Below, one piece after another: positions 24,788 to 34,001 of a stretch of 52,074 nucleotides of DNA (positions are counted from its first letter, which is position 1; every line of letters starts with the position of its first letter). The notes beneath the pieces were generated by a model, which saw only the letters and a program-made list of their open reading frames with translations, made no database searches and had not been told where the DNA came from. Made by a program: the position numbers and the translations under genes. The stretch is from Candidatus Crickella caballi (GTDB lineage: Bacteria; Bacillota; Clostridia; Peptostreptococcales; Anaerovoracaceae). Where the stretch lies: NCBI GenBank assembly GCA_018064665.1, contig JAGHUV010000011.1, forward strand, positions 1 to 52,074, read 5' to 3'.

Positions 24788-25963
24788 TTACATAAAGCTT
24801 ACACCTTCGCACTTATATTCAATGCCAAGGTATTCGGCAATGGTTGCTGCTATGTCCGCAAAGGTTGAACGAGTGCCGATGTTGTGAGCAGTGCCGTCAC
24901 CTGCTTTGTATGCGAGACAAGGAACGAACTCACGAGTGTGGTCGGTTCCGGTAAAGCCCGGATCGCAGCCGTGGTCAGCTGTGATAATAAGAAGGTCTCC
25001 GTCGTTAGCTCCCGGCGATGATTCATCCTGCAGAAGCTGTAGAAACTCGCCAAGCTGCAGATCGAATTCATTAAGAGCTTCTGTATATGCGGCAACATCG
25101 CGGCGATGACCGTGTATCATATCGAAGTCAACGAGGTTAACAAAGCATAAGCCGCTCCAGTCATACCTTCTTGCAATGTCCATAGTCTTGAGCATATTGA
25201 TATGATTGCCTTCGTTAGGCGTGGTCTCTGTAAGGCCGCGACCTGCGAAAATATCATTGATTTTACCAACTCCGATAGTATCAAAGCCGGACGACTTCAA
25301 TGCATCCAGAACAGTTACTCCTGTTGGCTCGAGGCTGAAATCGTGGCGATTGTTGGTTCTTGTATAATTCGGATATTCACCGATGTAAGGTCTTGCGATG
25401 ATTCTTCCGCAGGCGTGCTTGCCTGTCATGATTCGACGTGCTTTGCGACAGATATCATAAAGCTCTTCGGGTGGGATCATTGCCTCATTAGCGGCAATTT
25501 GCATAACGCTGTCCGCGCTTGTATAGACGATGAGAGAGCCCGTGGCCTCTGCCTCCTGCCCATAATCCTTGATTACCTCAGTACCTGAATATGGCTTATT
25601 ACATAAAATTTTTCGTCCTGTAGCCTCCTCGAGTGCGGTAAGGATTTCATCAGGAAAACCGTCCGGATATGTAGGCAGTGGCGCCCCTGAAATAACACCG
25701 GCCATCTCCCAGTGGCCTACAGTTGTATCCTTGCCTGCAGACTTCTCTGCCATACGTCCGTAATATGCCTGTGCAGCAACAGGGGCATAGAAAGATGTGC
25801 CCTCAATATTATTGATGCCAAGGTTAATCATGTTAGGAGTGCTCAGATTACCGCTCTTAAAACAGCTGCCCCAGGTATCGCTTCCAATATCACCGAAGGC
25901 GGCAGCGTCCGGAGCGGCTCCTATGCCAACACTATCCAGAACTATAAGAAAAACTCTTTTCAT
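24788..25963 (-). CDS. deoB: Phosphopentomutase
   Basis: A 391-residue DeoB of normal length, an alkaline-phosphatase-superfamily enzyme that interconverts (deoxy)ribose 1-phosphate and 5-phosphate using two Mn ions. Seen motifs are VLDSVGIGAAPD at the N-terminus, DTTVGHWEMAG (region of the catalytic Thr), and ITADHGCDP with DHTREFVP near the end. It is the last gene of the cdd-deoC-udp-deoB operon and feeds DeoC. The start at 25963 is conserved, but no good ribosome binding site precedes it; the upstream 60 bases are AT-rich tandem repeats. Confidence 0.95.
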   Translation of the reverse strand: MKRVFLIVLDSVGIGAAPDAAAFGDIGSDTWGSCFKSGNLSTPNMINLGINNIEGTSFYAPVAAQAYYGRMAEKSAGKDTTVGHWEMAGVISGAPLPTYPDGFPDEILTALEEATGRKILCNKPYSGTEVIKDYGQEAEATGSLIVYTSADSVMQIAANEAMIPPEELYDICRKARRIMTGKHACGRIIARPYIGEYPNYTRTNNRHDFSLEPTGVTVLDALKSSGFDTIGVGKINDIFAGRGLTETTPNEGNHINMLKTMDIARRYDWSGLCFVNLVDFDMIHGHRRDVAAYTEALNEFDLQLGEFLQLLQDESSPGANDGDLLIITADHGCDPGFTGTDHTREFVPCLAYKAGDGTAHNIGTRSTFADIAATIAEYLGIEYKCEGVSFM

Positions 25964-26029
25964 ATTAATTCACTAAATTTAACTATCAACTCACTAAAAT
26001 CAACTATCAATTAACTAAATTAAACATCA
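25964..26029. repeat. AT-rich tandem repeat, about three 21-base units
   Basis: Three imperfect units of the form TTCACTAAATTTAACTATCAA, CTCACTAAAATCAACTATCAA and TTAACTAAATTAAACATCAA lie directly upstream of deoB, where its translation initiation region should be. On the minus strand they leave no Shine-Dalgarno sequence. Confidence 0.7.
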
Positions 26030-26060
26030 AACGAGCCTAACATCTTATGTTAAGCTCGTT
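26030..26060. terminator. Hairpin between udp and deoB
   Basis: AACGAGC..TAACAT pairs with ATGTTA..GCTCGTT across a three-base loop. On the plus strand it is followed by AGATTTTTATTT, on the minus strand only by TGATGTTTAA. For the minus-strand operon it may be a weak terminator or an RNA-processing/stability hairpin. Confidence 0.5.
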
Positions 26061-26066
26061 AGATTT

Positions 26067-26840
26067 TTATTTCTCAGCTTTAATTAATTCACGTAATGCT
26101 TCGATAGCAACCTCGATTGCCGATGTTGTATCGTGTACCTGCTCGTTAGGAAGTCCGGCGTTGGCACGTTCCTGATTTGCAACAGTAAGCAATACAGTAC
26201 CGGAACGAACCTGTCGATACTGTGCTACAGTGAACAGAGCTGCAGATTCCATTTCGGAGGCCATGCAGCCCATGCGAAGCCAGGCATCCCATTTGGAAAG
26301 AAGCTCATGGCTTACAGGATGTACTGCAGGCTGGTGCTGACCATAGAAAGAATCCTTGCATTGAACAACACCTACATGATATGTCTTACCAAGGGCTTTT
26401 GCAGCGTTTACAAGTGCGTTAGTTATTTCAAAGTTCGCAACTGCAGGATACTCGATAGGAGCATATTCCCTGGAGGTTCCTTCCATACGTACTGCGCCGC
26501 TGGCAATGACAACATCGCCGCCTAGAACGTTTATATCCATTCCGCCACAGGTTCCGACTCTGATAAATGTATCTGCTCCGATATTGGCAAGCTCCTCCAT
26601 AGCAATTGACGCGGAAGGACCGCCGATACCCGTGCTGACTACGCTTACAGGTACGCCTTCAAGCGTTCCTGTGTAAGTGACATATTCTCTGTTCTGACAT
26701 ACGAATTTCGCATCGTCGAAATATGCGGCGATTTTCTCACAGCGTCCCGGGTCTCCGGGAAGAATAACGTAGCGACCTACATCGCCCGGTTTAAGTCCGA
26801 TATGATATTGCGTTCCCGCACCTTCGGTATAATCTACCAT
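26067..26840 (-). CDS. udp: Uridine phosphorylase-like nucleoside phosphorylase
   Basis: A 257-residue NP-I family phosphorylase. It has [13 protein letters not shown] (phosphate-binding), [18 protein letters not shown] and the nucleoside-binding [10 protein letters not shown]. This family splits uridine (or a related nucleoside) with phosphate to a base and pentose 1-phosphate. The order and length fit Udp better than purine phosphorylase, but the exact base is uncertain. AGGAGG lies upstream of the ATG at 26840, and the start is one base from the deoC stop. Confidence 0.85.
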   Translation of the reverse strand: MVDYTEGAGTQYHIGLKPGDVGRYVILPGDPGRCEKIAAYFDDAKFVCQNREYVTYTGTLEGVPVSVVSTGIGGPSASIAMEELANIGADTFIRVGTCGGMDINVLGGDVVIASGAVRMEGTSREYAPIEYPAVANFEITNALVNAAKALGKTYHVGVVQCKDSFYGQHQPAVHPVSHELLSKWDAWLRMGCMASEMESAALFTVAQYRQVRSGTVLLTVANQERANAGLPNEQVHDTTSAIEVAIEALRELIKAEK

Positions 26841-26841
26841 C

Positions 26842-27498
26842 TTATTCCTCCTGTATCTTTATCAGTTTGACCACTTTGCTTGTTCCGAGTCTCGAAGCTC
26901 CAAGCTCAACGAATCTGGCAGCGTCTTCCAGAGAAGAGATTCCACCGGCAGCCTTCATCTTGAGGTTTTTGCCGATGTGCTCAGCGAAGAGCTTGATATC
27001 CTCGAAGGTAGCACCTGCAGTACCGAAGCCGGTAGACGTCTTGATATAATCTGCGCCGGATGCGGTTACGATCTCACACATTTTAATCTTTTCTTCATCT
27101 GTGAGATAACAGGTCTCTATAATGACTTTAAGCAGCTTACCGTTGCAAGCGGCTTTGACAGCTTTAATTTCTTCAAGAAGCTCATCCCATTTACAGTCCT
27201 TGACCCAACCGAGATTTATAACCATATCGATCTCGTCTGCGCCATTGGCAACTGCATCTGACGTCTCTGCAACCTTGACGGCGGTTGTGCTGTAACCGTT
27301 AGGGAAACCGATGACTGTGCAGATTGCGAGCCTGCCGTCTACATACTCTGCGGCCTGTTTAACATATGATGGCGGAATGCAGCAGCTTGCTGTCTCGTAT
27401 TTCATGCCGTCATCCAGGAGAGTCTTGATCTGCTCCCAGCCTGCTGTCTGGCTGAGAAGTGTGTGATCGGCTCTTTTAAGTAGTTCTTTGTTGTCCAT
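26842..27498 (-). CDS. deoC: Deoxyribose-phosphate aldolase
   Basis: A 218-residue class I aldolase that splits deoxyribose 5-phosphate to glyceraldehyde 3-phosphate and acetaldehyde. The Schiff-base Lys is K153 in YIKTSTGF, with K124 in LLKVIIET and the phosphate-binding MKAAGGI near the end. I took the ATG at 27498, seven to eight bases after CGGAGG; the longer frame would read back into cdd. It is one base after the cdd stop. Confidence 0.95.
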   Translation of the reverse strand: MDNKELLKRADHTLLSQTAGWEQIKTLLDDGMKYETASCCIPPSYVKQAAEYVDGRLAICTVIGFPNGYSTTAVKVAETSDAVANGADEIDMVINLGWVKDCKWDELLEEIKAVKAACNGKLLKVIIETCYLTDEEKIKMCEIVTASGADYIKTSTGFGTAGATFEDIKLFAEHIGKNLKMKAAGGISSLEDAARFVELGASRLGTSKVVKLIKIQEE

Positions 27499-27499
27499 G

Positions 27500-27922
27500 T
27501 TATTCCTCCGGATCCAGATTGTGAAATATAAGTGGAAGAACTTCATCCATTGAGAAGTCCTGATAATTATCCTCGTCAACTGCCAGTATTACCCGAAAGT
27601 CCTCATCGGCAAATTCAGCCATGACCTGTCTGCAGTTGCCGCAAGGCGGACATATAGCAGTCGGCTCTGAATTGCCTTCACCACCCACAACAGCGATGGC
27701 TTTGAATTCGGTGTGTCCCTCGGAAACGGCCTTAAACATTGCGGTTCTCTCTGCGCACATGGTTGAACCGAATGCTGCGTTTTCGATGTTGCAGCCCTGA
27801 TAAACCTCTCCGTCCGAGGTAAGCAGAGCGGCGCCTACCTTGAAGTGAGAATAAGGTGTATAGGCGCGATGTCTCGCATCAAGTGCGCGGTTAATTAAGT
27901 TACTGATGCTTTGTTTATCCAT
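27500..27922 (-). CDS. cdd: Cytidine deaminase
   Basis: A 140-residue tetrameric-type cytidine deaminase that converts (deoxy)cytidine to (deoxy)uridine. The zinc site is C56-A-E58 (MCAERT) and C94/C97 (PPCGNCRQ), with NIENAAFG before it. It is the first gene of the minus-strand nucleoside catabolism operon and is divergent from the gene at 28024. The ribosome binding site (GGGGT) is modest. Confidence 0.95.
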   Translation of the reverse strand: MDKQSISNLINRALDARHRAYTPYSHFKVGAALLTSDGEVYQGCNIENAAFGSTMCAERTAMFKAVSEGHTEFKAIAVVGGEGNSEPTAICPPCGNCRQVMAEFADEDFRVILAVDEDNYQDFSMDEVLPLIFHNLDPEE

Positions 27923-27989
27923 ACGATTTACCCCGAGTTAAACTGCGATAGCTTATCAATATTGTATCACATTTTCAGCGTGTTTCTGC

Positions 27990-27995
27990 TATAAT
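27990..27995 (+). promoter_or_regulatory. Promoter of the acetyl-CoA-synthase-like gene
   Basis: Extended -10 TGCTATAAT about 29 bases before the start codon at 28024. A clear -35 is not visible. Confidence 0.5.
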
Positions 27996-28023
27996 CAAAG
28001 CAAGAAAAACTAAGGGGGCAGAT

Positions 28024-28764
28024 ATGGAACTATATAATGAAATTATTGAAAAGCTTGACGGTCTGCTGGGCAAGAGCGAGCCTAAGAGATATGAATATAA
28101 TGAAAACAAATGCTGGGAGGATGTAGGCAGCCACCAGCTTATCATGACCAGGGAATCGGCCTTCGAGCTGGGCGGCGACAACAAGCCTGCTGTTAATTTC
28201 AGCTGCGTTTCATCGAGCGATTATGCAGATAAAGACGAGGTTCTGGTATACGGCAAGGACCTGCAGGAGCTTAATTCGAGCGCTTCTTTTGCAAGACTCG
28301 TAGTCCTCAAGGTTGCAGAGCTTAAGGGCGAGAACGACACTGATACAGAGCCTTTGTTCCGCGCGATTCAGGACATTGATTTTGTAAAGTATCACGTTTT
28401 CCCTAAGGGCTATATGGTCCGCACTTCCTCGGACAGCTTCCGCGAGCAGGTGCGCGTATCCAAGGACGCTGTCAAGAGCGGCATCTCCTTTGAGAAAATC
28501 GGCAACACATATATTCGTCAGTACAAGAAGAACCCTAACATTCTTGCTGTCAAAGTGATCTTCGTAACTGCAGAGGATGCCGACTACGACACAATGAGAG
28601 CGGATGCCAAGAAGACACAGGAGATAACCAAAGCTCTCTCCAAGATTCTTGAGGGAATGTCCACGGATTGTCACAGCTGCAGCCTGAAGCCTATCTGTGA
28701 TGAGGTAGAAGGAATGAAGGAGCTGCACTTCGGCAAAGAGAAGAAGGAATTCAATCAGAAGTAA
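28024..28764 (+). CDS. Putative stand-alone acetyl-CoA-synthase-like (CdhC/AcsB) domain protein
   Basis: A 246-residue soluble protein. The run AFELGGDNKPAVNF, then VLVYGKDL, then MVRTSSDSFREQVRVSKDA..ISFEKIGN resembles, from memory, the segment ELGG..IIGPDL..WMRISKDTAAK..FEPFG of the acetyl-CoA synthase beta subunit (CdhC/AcsB). The C-terminal A-cluster domain is absent. Instead it ends with a three-Cys motif CHSCSLKPICDEVEGMKELHF. I cannot confirm this without a search. If right, it is a fragment-like relative that cannot make acetyl-CoA alone but might bind CO, metal or an electron carrier. It precedes the second ferredoxin-type aldo/keto reductase by 14 bases. RBS: AAGGGGG. Confidence 0.5.
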   Translation: MELYNEIIEKLDGLLGKSEPKRYEYNENKCWEDVGSHQLIMTRESAFELGGDNKPAVNFSCVSSSDYADKDEVLVYGKDLQELNSSASFARLVVLKVAELKGENDTDTEPLFRAIQDIDFVKYHVFPKGYMVRTSSDSFREQVRVSKDAVKSGISFEKIGNTYIRQYKKNPNILAVKVIFVTAEDADYDTMRADAKKTQEITKALSKILEGMSTDCHSCSLKPICDEVEGMKELHFGKEKKEFNQK

Positions 28765-28778
28765 CAGAGGAGTACAGG

Positions 28779-29942
28779 ATGATATACAACGATTTCTGTG
28801 GTGAGAATATATCAAGACTGGGATTTGGTCTGATGAGACTTCCTCTTAAGGAAGACAAGAGCATCGATCAGGAACAGGTGCAGGCAATGGTGGATTATGC
28901 CATGGCAAACGGAGTCAATTACTTCGACACGGCATGGCCTTATCATGGCGGAAAGTCGGAGCTTTCGATTGGCGAAGCTCTGGCAAAATATCCAAGAGAA
29001 AGCTGGTTCCTGGCAAATAAATTCCCGGGACATCAGACCGCGCCGAGCTACGATCCTGCAGGTATCTTCGAGAAGCAGCTTGCGAAATGCAAAGTCGATT
29101 ACTTCGACTTCTATCTGCTTCACAACATCAACGAAGGCTGCTTTGACGTATATAAGGACGAACGTTGGGGCATCGTTGATTACTTTGTTGAACAGACCAG
29201 GCAGGGACGCATCAGGCACCTGGGCTTTTCGACTCATGCAAGAGCAGAGAATCTCGAGGAGATACTTGACTATCTTGGAGACAGCATAGAATTCTGCCAG
29301 ATCCAGATGAACTATCTTGACTGGACGCTCCAGGAGGCTAAGGAGAAATATGAGATGCTGACACAAAGGGGCATCCCAACCATCATAATGGAGTCGGTAA
29401 GAGGCGGCAAGCTGGCGGACCTCGGCGGGGAGAATAATGCCCGCCTGAAAGCCCTAAGGCCTGACGAGAGCATTACAAGCTGGGCGCTCAGATGGCTTCA
29501 GCAGTATGACAACTGCAAGGTGATACTGAGCGGAATGTCGAATCTTGAGCACATGAAGGACAACGTGGCAACCTTCAGTGGCGACAAAGCGCTGACCGCA
29601 GAGGAGAACGAGCTGCTGCTTTCAATAGCAGACGAGATGAAGGATTCGGTTCCTTGCACAGGCTGCAGATATTGCGTAGAGGGCTGTCCGATGGGACTGG
29701 ATATTCCTATGCTGATTAAGACATACAATGACGCCAAGGTACAGACAAGCTTTACAACGGCGATCCACATGGAGGCTTTGCCTGAAGACAAGCGTGCAAC
29801 GGCATGCATAGGCTGCGGAAGCTGCACTCAGATATGCCCGCAGAAGATAGACGTGCCTGACGTCATGAGTAAGCTCACCGATGTCATTGCTTCCGGACCA
29901 AGCTGGGCGGCAGTGTGTGAGGAAAGAGCTAAGCAACTGTAG
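28779..29942 (+). CDS. Aldo/keto reductase with C-terminal [4Fe-4S] ferredoxin domain (copy 2)
   Basis: A 387-residue paralogue of the 5700 gene with the same two-part layout. The barrel shows YFDTAWPYHGG (the catalytic Tyr position is Tyr/Trp-shifted relative to copy 1), LANKFPGH and LLHNI. The tail has CTGCRYCVEGCP and CIGCGSCTQICP. The substrate is unknown. It lies 14 bases after the acetyl-CoA-synthase-like gene, just as copy 1 is coupled to the CooT-like gene, and 11 bases before a small membrane protein gene. Confidence 0.87.
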   Translation: MIYNDFCGENISRLGFGLMRLPLKEDKSIDQEQVQAMVDYAMANGVNYFDTAWPYHGGKSELSIGEALAKYPRESWFLANKFPGHQTAPSYDPAGIFEKQLAKCKVDYFDFYLLHNINEGCFDVYKDERWGIVDYFVEQTRQGRIRHLGFSTHARAENLEEILDYLGDSIEFCQIQMNYLDWTLQEAKEKYEMLTQRGIPTIIMESVRGGKLADLGGENNARLKALRPDESITSWALRWLQQYDNCKVILSGMSNLEHMKDNVATFSGDKALTAEENELLLSIADEMKDSVPCTGCRYCVEGCPMGLDIPMLIKTYNDAKVQTSFTTAIHMEALPEDKRATACIGCGSCTQICPQKIDVPDVMSKLTDVIASGPSWAAVCEERAKQL

Positions 29943-29953
29943 CGGAGGTTTTT

Positions 29954-30211
29954 ATGCTGATATGTGCATTTATTGCATCATTGCTGATGGGAAACAAGAG
30001 CTGGCAGGAGATTGTCAGAGGAATAAAGGCAATCAAGTTTAAGCAGGTCGGCATGACAATAGTTAGAGGTGCAATCTGGGCTGCAATCATTCTGGTCGGA
30101 CTGTTTATAGTGTTCAGACTGTTAAAGGTTGCTTTCTGGGTAGTGGTACTCGGACTTGCAGTATCACTTGCAAGGACTCTGATCACAGAGCAGGTAATCA
30201 AGATAAAGTAG
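29954..30211 (+). CDS. Small membrane protein, unknown function
   Basis: An 85-residue hydrophobic protein. A short hydrophobic start (MLICAFIASLLMG) is followed by a basic amphipathic stretch and then about 37 hydrophobic residues (36-72) that could form one long or two short helices. The ATG has GCGGAGG six bases upstream and lies 11 bases after the aldo/keto reductase stop, so it is likely in that operon. No family is recognised. Confidence 0.65.
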   Translation: MLICAFIASLLMGNKSWQEIVRGIKAIKFKQVGMTIVRGAIWAAIILVGLFIVFRLLKVAFWVVVLGLAVSLARTLITEQVIKIK

Positions 30212-30279
30212 GTCTTGTGCGAGTGGATACAATATCTGCCGACCGGGGTCAAAACACTTGCAAAAATACAAGAAAACCC

Positions 30280-30308
30280 TTGCAATAAGCGGGTTATTGC
30301 GATATACT
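30280..30308 (+). promoter_or_regulatory. Promoter of rpmE
   Basis: TTGCAA (30280-30285), a 17-base spacer and TATACT (30303-30308). It gives a leader of about 95 bases before the rpmE start codon. Confidence 0.65.
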
Positions 30309-30311
30309 ATG

Positions 30312-30400
30312 CGAGCTGTCGCGAAAGACAGGGTGACCCCATGCGGGGCAGTCAAGTCCGGAACAAGGCAAATAAGATATATCTGAAGTTAAAGAAAGAG
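30312..30400 (+). promoter_or_regulatory. Possible L31 autoregulatory leader
   Basis: The rpmE leader can form CTGTC-GCGAAA-GACAG and then TGAC-CCC-ATGC-GGGG-CA-GTCA. Leaders that bind L31 are known in Firmicutes upstream of rpmE, so this structured region is a candidate; I cannot test it against the family model. Confidence 0.4.
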
Positions 30401-30409
30401 GTACCGAAC

Positions 30410-30607
30410 ATGAAGGAAGGAATCCATCCTGATTATAAGGAATGTAAAGTAACTTGCGCATGTGGTAACACGTTCACAACTCTCTCCAACAAGGACGAGA
30501 TGAGAGTAGACATCTGCTCTGAGTGCCACCCATTCTTCACTGGCCAGCAGAAGTTCTCTAACCGTGGCGGCCGTGTTGAGAAGTTCAAGAACAAGTACAA
30601 CCTTTAA
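30410..30607 (+). CDS. rpmE: 50S ribosomal protein L31 (zinc-binding type)
   Basis: A 65-residue L31 of the zinc-containing form, with C16/C18 (TCACGN) and C36/C39 (ICSECHPF) as ligands, normal length, ending NKYNL. The start at 30410 is preceded by AAAGAGGT. A long in-frame extension to 30215 is not part of the protein, since it would run through the promoter and leader. It is followed by a terminator and then prfA. Confidence 0.97.
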   Translation: MKEGIHPDYKECKVTCACGNTFTTLSNKDEMRVDICSECHPFFTGQQKFSNRGGRVEKFKNKYNL

Positions 30608-30620
30608 TAACAGGAAACAA

Positions 30621-30650
30621 AACCGAGGCTACGGCTTCGGTTTTTTATTT
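30621..30650 (+). terminator. rpmE terminator
   Basis: AACCGAGGC, a TAC loop and GGCTTCGGTT form a hairpin running into TTTTTATTTTT. Confidence 0.85.
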
Positions 30651-30689
30651 TTACACAAAAAGACTCAACAAATCAGTGTAGTTTTCTGC

Positions 30690-30695
30690 TATAAT
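30690..30695 (+). promoter_or_regulatory. Promoter of the prfA operon
   Basis: Extended -10 TGCTATAAT, about 60 bases before prfA and just after the rpmE terminator. The -35 is weak (TCAACA region). Confidence 0.5.
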
Positions 30696-30754
30696 AATTA
30701 GTTAGAAAAAAGACGATAAATTCATTGAAAAATGAACAAAAATAAGGAGTAATT

Positions 30755-31822
30755 ATGTTCGATAAACTTGATTTTATTCTTGAAAAATATCAGGAGCTGA
30801 GTGCGAAGGTCGCTGACCCTGCTGTTATTTCAGATCAGGCTAACTGGCAGAAATACATGAAGGAAATGGCAGAGCTTGAACCTATCGTTAAAGCTTATGA
30901 GAAATATAAGAAAATGAAGTCTGAGCTGGAAGACGCATGGGAAATCGTCAACATGGAAGATGATGAGGAGATGCGTGAAATGGCTAAGGAAGAGGCCAAA
31001 GGTCTCGAGGCAGGCATCGAGGAGATAGAACAGCAGATGAAGGTTCTGCTTCTGCCAAAGGACCCTAACGATGACAAGAATGTAATTCTTGAGGTAAGAG
31101 CCGGAACAGGCGGAGACGAGGCTGCACTCTTTGGAGGAGACCTCCTGAGAATGTACCTCAGATATGCTGAACGTAAGAGATGGAAGACCGAGATCATTGA
31201 TATTAACGACACAGGAATCGGTGGTGTCAAGGAAGCAACAGTAATGATCAAGGGTAAGGGCGCATATTCCAGAATGAAATGGGAAGGCGGCGTTCACAGA
31301 GTACAGCGTGTTCCTGAGACAGAGTCATCCGGACGTATTCATACAAGTGCTGCTACAATTGCGATCTATCCGGAGGTTGATGACGTAGAGGTCAGGATCG
31401 ACCCTAACGATATCAAGGTGGATGTATATAGAGCCAGCGGTAACGGCGGACAGTGTGTAAATACTACCGACTCAGCAGTAAGAATCACACACCTTCCTAC
31501 AGGCATGGTAGTAACCTGCCAGGATGAGAAGGACCAGATCATGAATAAAGAAAAGGCTATGAGAGTACTGAAGGCACGTCTTTATGACAAGATGATGCAG
31601 GAGCAGAGCGATGCGCTTTCAGCACAGATCAAGAGCCAGATCGGTTCGGGAGACCGTTCAGAGAAGATCAGAACCTACAATTTCCCGCAGAGCAGAGTTT
31701 CCGACCACCGTATCAATATGACTATTTACAAGCTCGACCAGTTCCTCGACGGAGATATCGATGAGATCATCGACGGACTTATCACCGCAGATCAGGCGGC
31801 TAAGATGAAGGACTTCGGTTAG
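30755..31822 (+). CDS. prfA: Peptide chain release factor 1
   Basis: A 355-residue class I release factor that recognises UAA/UAG and triggers peptide release. The catalytic GGQ is in [17 protein letters not shown], and [10 protein letters not shown] is the conserved domain 2 start. Its length is normal. AAGGAG precedes the ATG. Unlike many Firmicutes loci, the gene for its methyltransferase PrmC does not follow; sua5 comes next after 12 bases. Confidence 0.97.
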   Translation: MFDKLDFILEKYQELSAKVADPAVISDQANWQKYMKEMAELEPIVKAYEKYKKMKSELEDAWEIVNMEDDEEMREMAKEEAKGLEAGIEEIEQQMKVLLLPKDPNDDKNVILEVRAGTGGDEAALFGGDLLRMYLRYAERKRWKTEIIDINDTGIGGVKEATVMIKGKGAYSRMKWEGGVHRVQRVPETESSGRIHTSAATIAIYPEVDDVEVRIDPNDIKVDVYRASGNGGQCVNTTDSAVRITHLPTGMVVTCQDEKDQIMNKEKAMRVLKARLYDKMMQEQSDALSAQIKSQIGSGDRSEKIRTYNFPQSRVSDHRINMTIYKLDQFLDGDIDEIIDGLITADQAAKMKDFG

Positions 31823-31834
31823 AGAGAACATCAG

Positions 31835-32863
31835 ATGCAGACGAGAAGATTAACTACAAGTGAAGCGGATATCCGATCTGCAGGCGAGCTGATCCGAAGC
31901 GGAAGGCTTGTAGCGTTTCCAACCGAGACTGTTTACGGACTGGGTGCGGATGCGACGAATGCGGAAGCTGTAAAGTCTATCTATGCGGCCAAAGGCAGAC
32001 CTTCCGACAATCCGATGATTGTTCACATTGCGGAAATAAGCGGCCTGTCCGAACTCGTCAAAGGCGGATATGAGGCTGTTCCCGAACTTGCGCTGGATGC
32101 GATGAAGGCGTTCTGGCCGGGACCACTGACGATCATACTGCCAAAGTCTGATGAAGTTCCTTCGGTAACAACGGGTGGCCTGAACACAGTGGCAATAAGA
32201 ATGCCGGAGAACGAAACGGCGAGAAGACTGATTGCTGCAGCGGGAACACCGATAGCGGCACCGAGTGCCAACCTGTCCGGCAAGCCGAGTCCAACCAGAG
32301 ACACAGATGTACTCGAGGATATGGATGGACGCATTGATGCTGTCATCATGGGAGAGGACTGCAATGTCGGAATAGAATCGACTGTAGTGGATATGACGGG
32401 AGAGGTTCCGACAATACTGAGACCCGGCTTCATAACAGCAGAGGCTCTGGGCGAGGCGCTGGGAACGGAAGTGATTTACGACGAATCCCTTTTCGACAAG
32501 CATGAGCTCGCTGAACCGAGTGAAGGCGTGAGCGAAGGCGACTTTCAGCCAAAGTCACCGGGAATGAAATACAAGCATTATTCACCGAATGCTTCGGTAA
32601 AGCTGATAGAGGGTGATAATAAGAAATTCGAAGCAGTAGCCTTGGAGCTTGCCAAGCAGGCTCTTCAGGAAGGCAGGAAGGCGGCGATCCTTAACTATGA
32701 AGAGGATGCAAGAGCTGCCGCACATAAGCTCTTTGCGGATATGAGAGAGCTTGACCGTCAGGGCTATGACCTGATACTGATTAGGGCAATAGACGAAGTC
32801 GGACTGGGTTTTTCTGTAATGAACAGAATGCTCAAGAGCGCCGGCTACGACGTTGTAGAATAG
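31835..32863 (+). CDS. L-threonylcarbamoyladenylate synthase (Sua5/YwlC)
   Basis: A 342-residue two-domain enzyme that makes threonylcarbamoyl-AMP for tRNA t6A37. The YrdC domain (about 1-200) has FPTETVYGLGADA, KGRPSDNPMIVHI and PSANLSGKPSPT. The C-terminal Sua5 domain follows the linker KSPGMKYKHYSP. Twelve bases separate it from prfA, and rpiB follows after nine bases, so they are one operon. Confidence 0.94.
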   Translation: MQTRRLTTSEADIRSAGELIRSGRLVAFPTETVYGLGADATNAEAVKSIYAAKGRPSDNPMIVHIAEISGLSELVKGGYEAVPELALDAMKAFWPGPLTIILPKSDEVPSVTTGGLNTVAIRMPENETARRLIAAAGTPIAAPSANLSGKPSPTRDTDVLEDMDGRIDAVIMGEDCNVGIESTVVDMTGEVPTILRPGFITAEALGEALGTEVIYDESLFDKHELAEPSEGVSEGDFQPKSPGMKYKHYSPNASVKLIEGDNKKFEAVALELAKQALQEGRKAAILNYEEDARAAAHKLFADMRELDRQGYDLILIRAIDEVGLGFSVMNRMLKSAGYDVVE

Positions 32864-32872
32864 GAGAGTAGT

Positions 32873-33310
32873 ATGAAAATTGTTATTGGCTGCGATCATG
32901 CGGCATACGAGCTTAAGGAGGAAGTTAAGCAGAAGCTGCTGAATGAGGGTCACGAGATTCTCGATGTAGGAACTGATTCAGCAGAGTCTGTGGATTATCC
33001 AATCTACGGACATGCAGTTGGCAGAGCTGTTGCCGATGGCGAAGCAGAGAGAGGTATCGCAATCTGCGGATCCGGCATTGGAATCAGTATTGCATGCAAC
33101 AAGGTGCCGGGCATCAGAGCTGCACTTTGCACAAGTGTAGAGATGGCCGAAATGTGCAGAAGACACAACAATGCCAATGTGATTTGCATGGGCGCAAGAA
33201 TGATCAGCAAGGAGCTGGCATTTGACATGATCGACACCTGGATGACCACAGAGTTCGAGGGTGGAAAGCATGAGCGCAGAATAAATATGTTAGATGATAT
33301 TACAATATAA
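32873..33310 (+). CDS. rpiB: Ribose 5-phosphate isomerase B (RpiB/LacAB family)
   Basis: A 145-residue isomerase of ribose and ribulose 5-phosphate. It has GCDHAAYELK at the N-terminus, the active-site loop CGSGIGISI and RRHNNANVICMGAR. The length matches RpiB. AGGAGAG precedes the start. Confidence 0.94.
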   Translation: MKIVIGCDHAAYELKEEVKQKLLNEGHEILDVGTDSAESVDYPIYGHAVGRAVADGEAERGIAICGSGIGISIACNKVPGIRAALCTSVEMAEMCRRHNNANVICMGARMISKELAFDMIDTWMTTEFEGGKHERRINMLDDITI

Positions 33311-33329
33311 AATTTAGGAGGAAATAATA

Positions 33330-33968
33330 ATGTCTAAAATGGGTAAGATTATGGTCTTTGATCATCCGCTGATTCAGCACAAGGTTGCAATGATGAGAGA
33401 CAAGAACACAACAAGCAAGGATTTCAGAGAGCTGGCTAAGGAAGTTGCTCTTCTGATGGCTTTCGAGGTAACAAGAAGCCTGCCGCTGCAGGAAGTAGAT
33501 ATCGAGACACCTATCTGCAAGACTAAGGTAAACATGCTGGGCGGTCTTGACCTCGCTATCGTTCCTATCCTGAGAGCAGGACTCGGATTTGTAGACGGAA
33601 TGCTCGAGCTTGTACCAAGTGCTAAGGTTGGACATATCGGAATGTACAGAGACCCTGAGACTCACGAGCCTGTAGAATACTACTGCAAGCTTCCTGAGGA
33701 TATCGACAAGAGAAGAATCATCGTTGTTGATCCTATGCTTGCAACAGGCGGAAGTGCTGTTGATGCAATCGACAATATCAAGAGCAAGGGCGGAAAAGAC
33801 ATCTGCTTCATGTGCCTCATCGCAGCACCTGAAGGAATCGCTAAGCTTTCCGCAGCACACCCGGATGTAGACATTTTCATCGCATCAAAGGACGAGAGAC
33901 TTAACGAGAACGCATACATCGTACCTGGACTGGGCGATGCAGGCGACCGTCTCTTCGGCACTAAATAA
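33330..33968 (+). CDS. upp: Uracil phosphoribosyltransferase
   Basis: A 212-residue Upp that salvages uracil with PRPP to UMP. The PRPP-binding loop is [12 protein letters not shown] and the uracil-binding C-terminus is [22 protein letters not shown] lies upstream. It links functionally to the cdd/udp genes that release uracil. Confidence 0.96.
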   Translation: MSKMGKIMVFDHPLIQHKVAMMRDKNTTSKDFRELAKEVALLMAFEVTRSLPLQEVDIETPICKTKVNMLGGLDLAIVPILRAGLGFVDGMLELVPSAKVGHIGMYRDPETHEPVEYYCKLPEDIDKRRIIVVDPMLATGGSAVDAIDNIKSKGGKDICFMCLIAAPEGIAKLSAAHPDVDIFIASKDERLNENAYIVPGLGDAGDRLFGTK

Positions 33969-34001
33969 TTAGCGCACAAATTCAGATCAAGGAGAAGTAT
34001 T

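Noticed and set aside
33969-34001. T-box leader of tyrS
   Set aside because: Only 33 bases lie between upp and tyrS, too few for a T-box.
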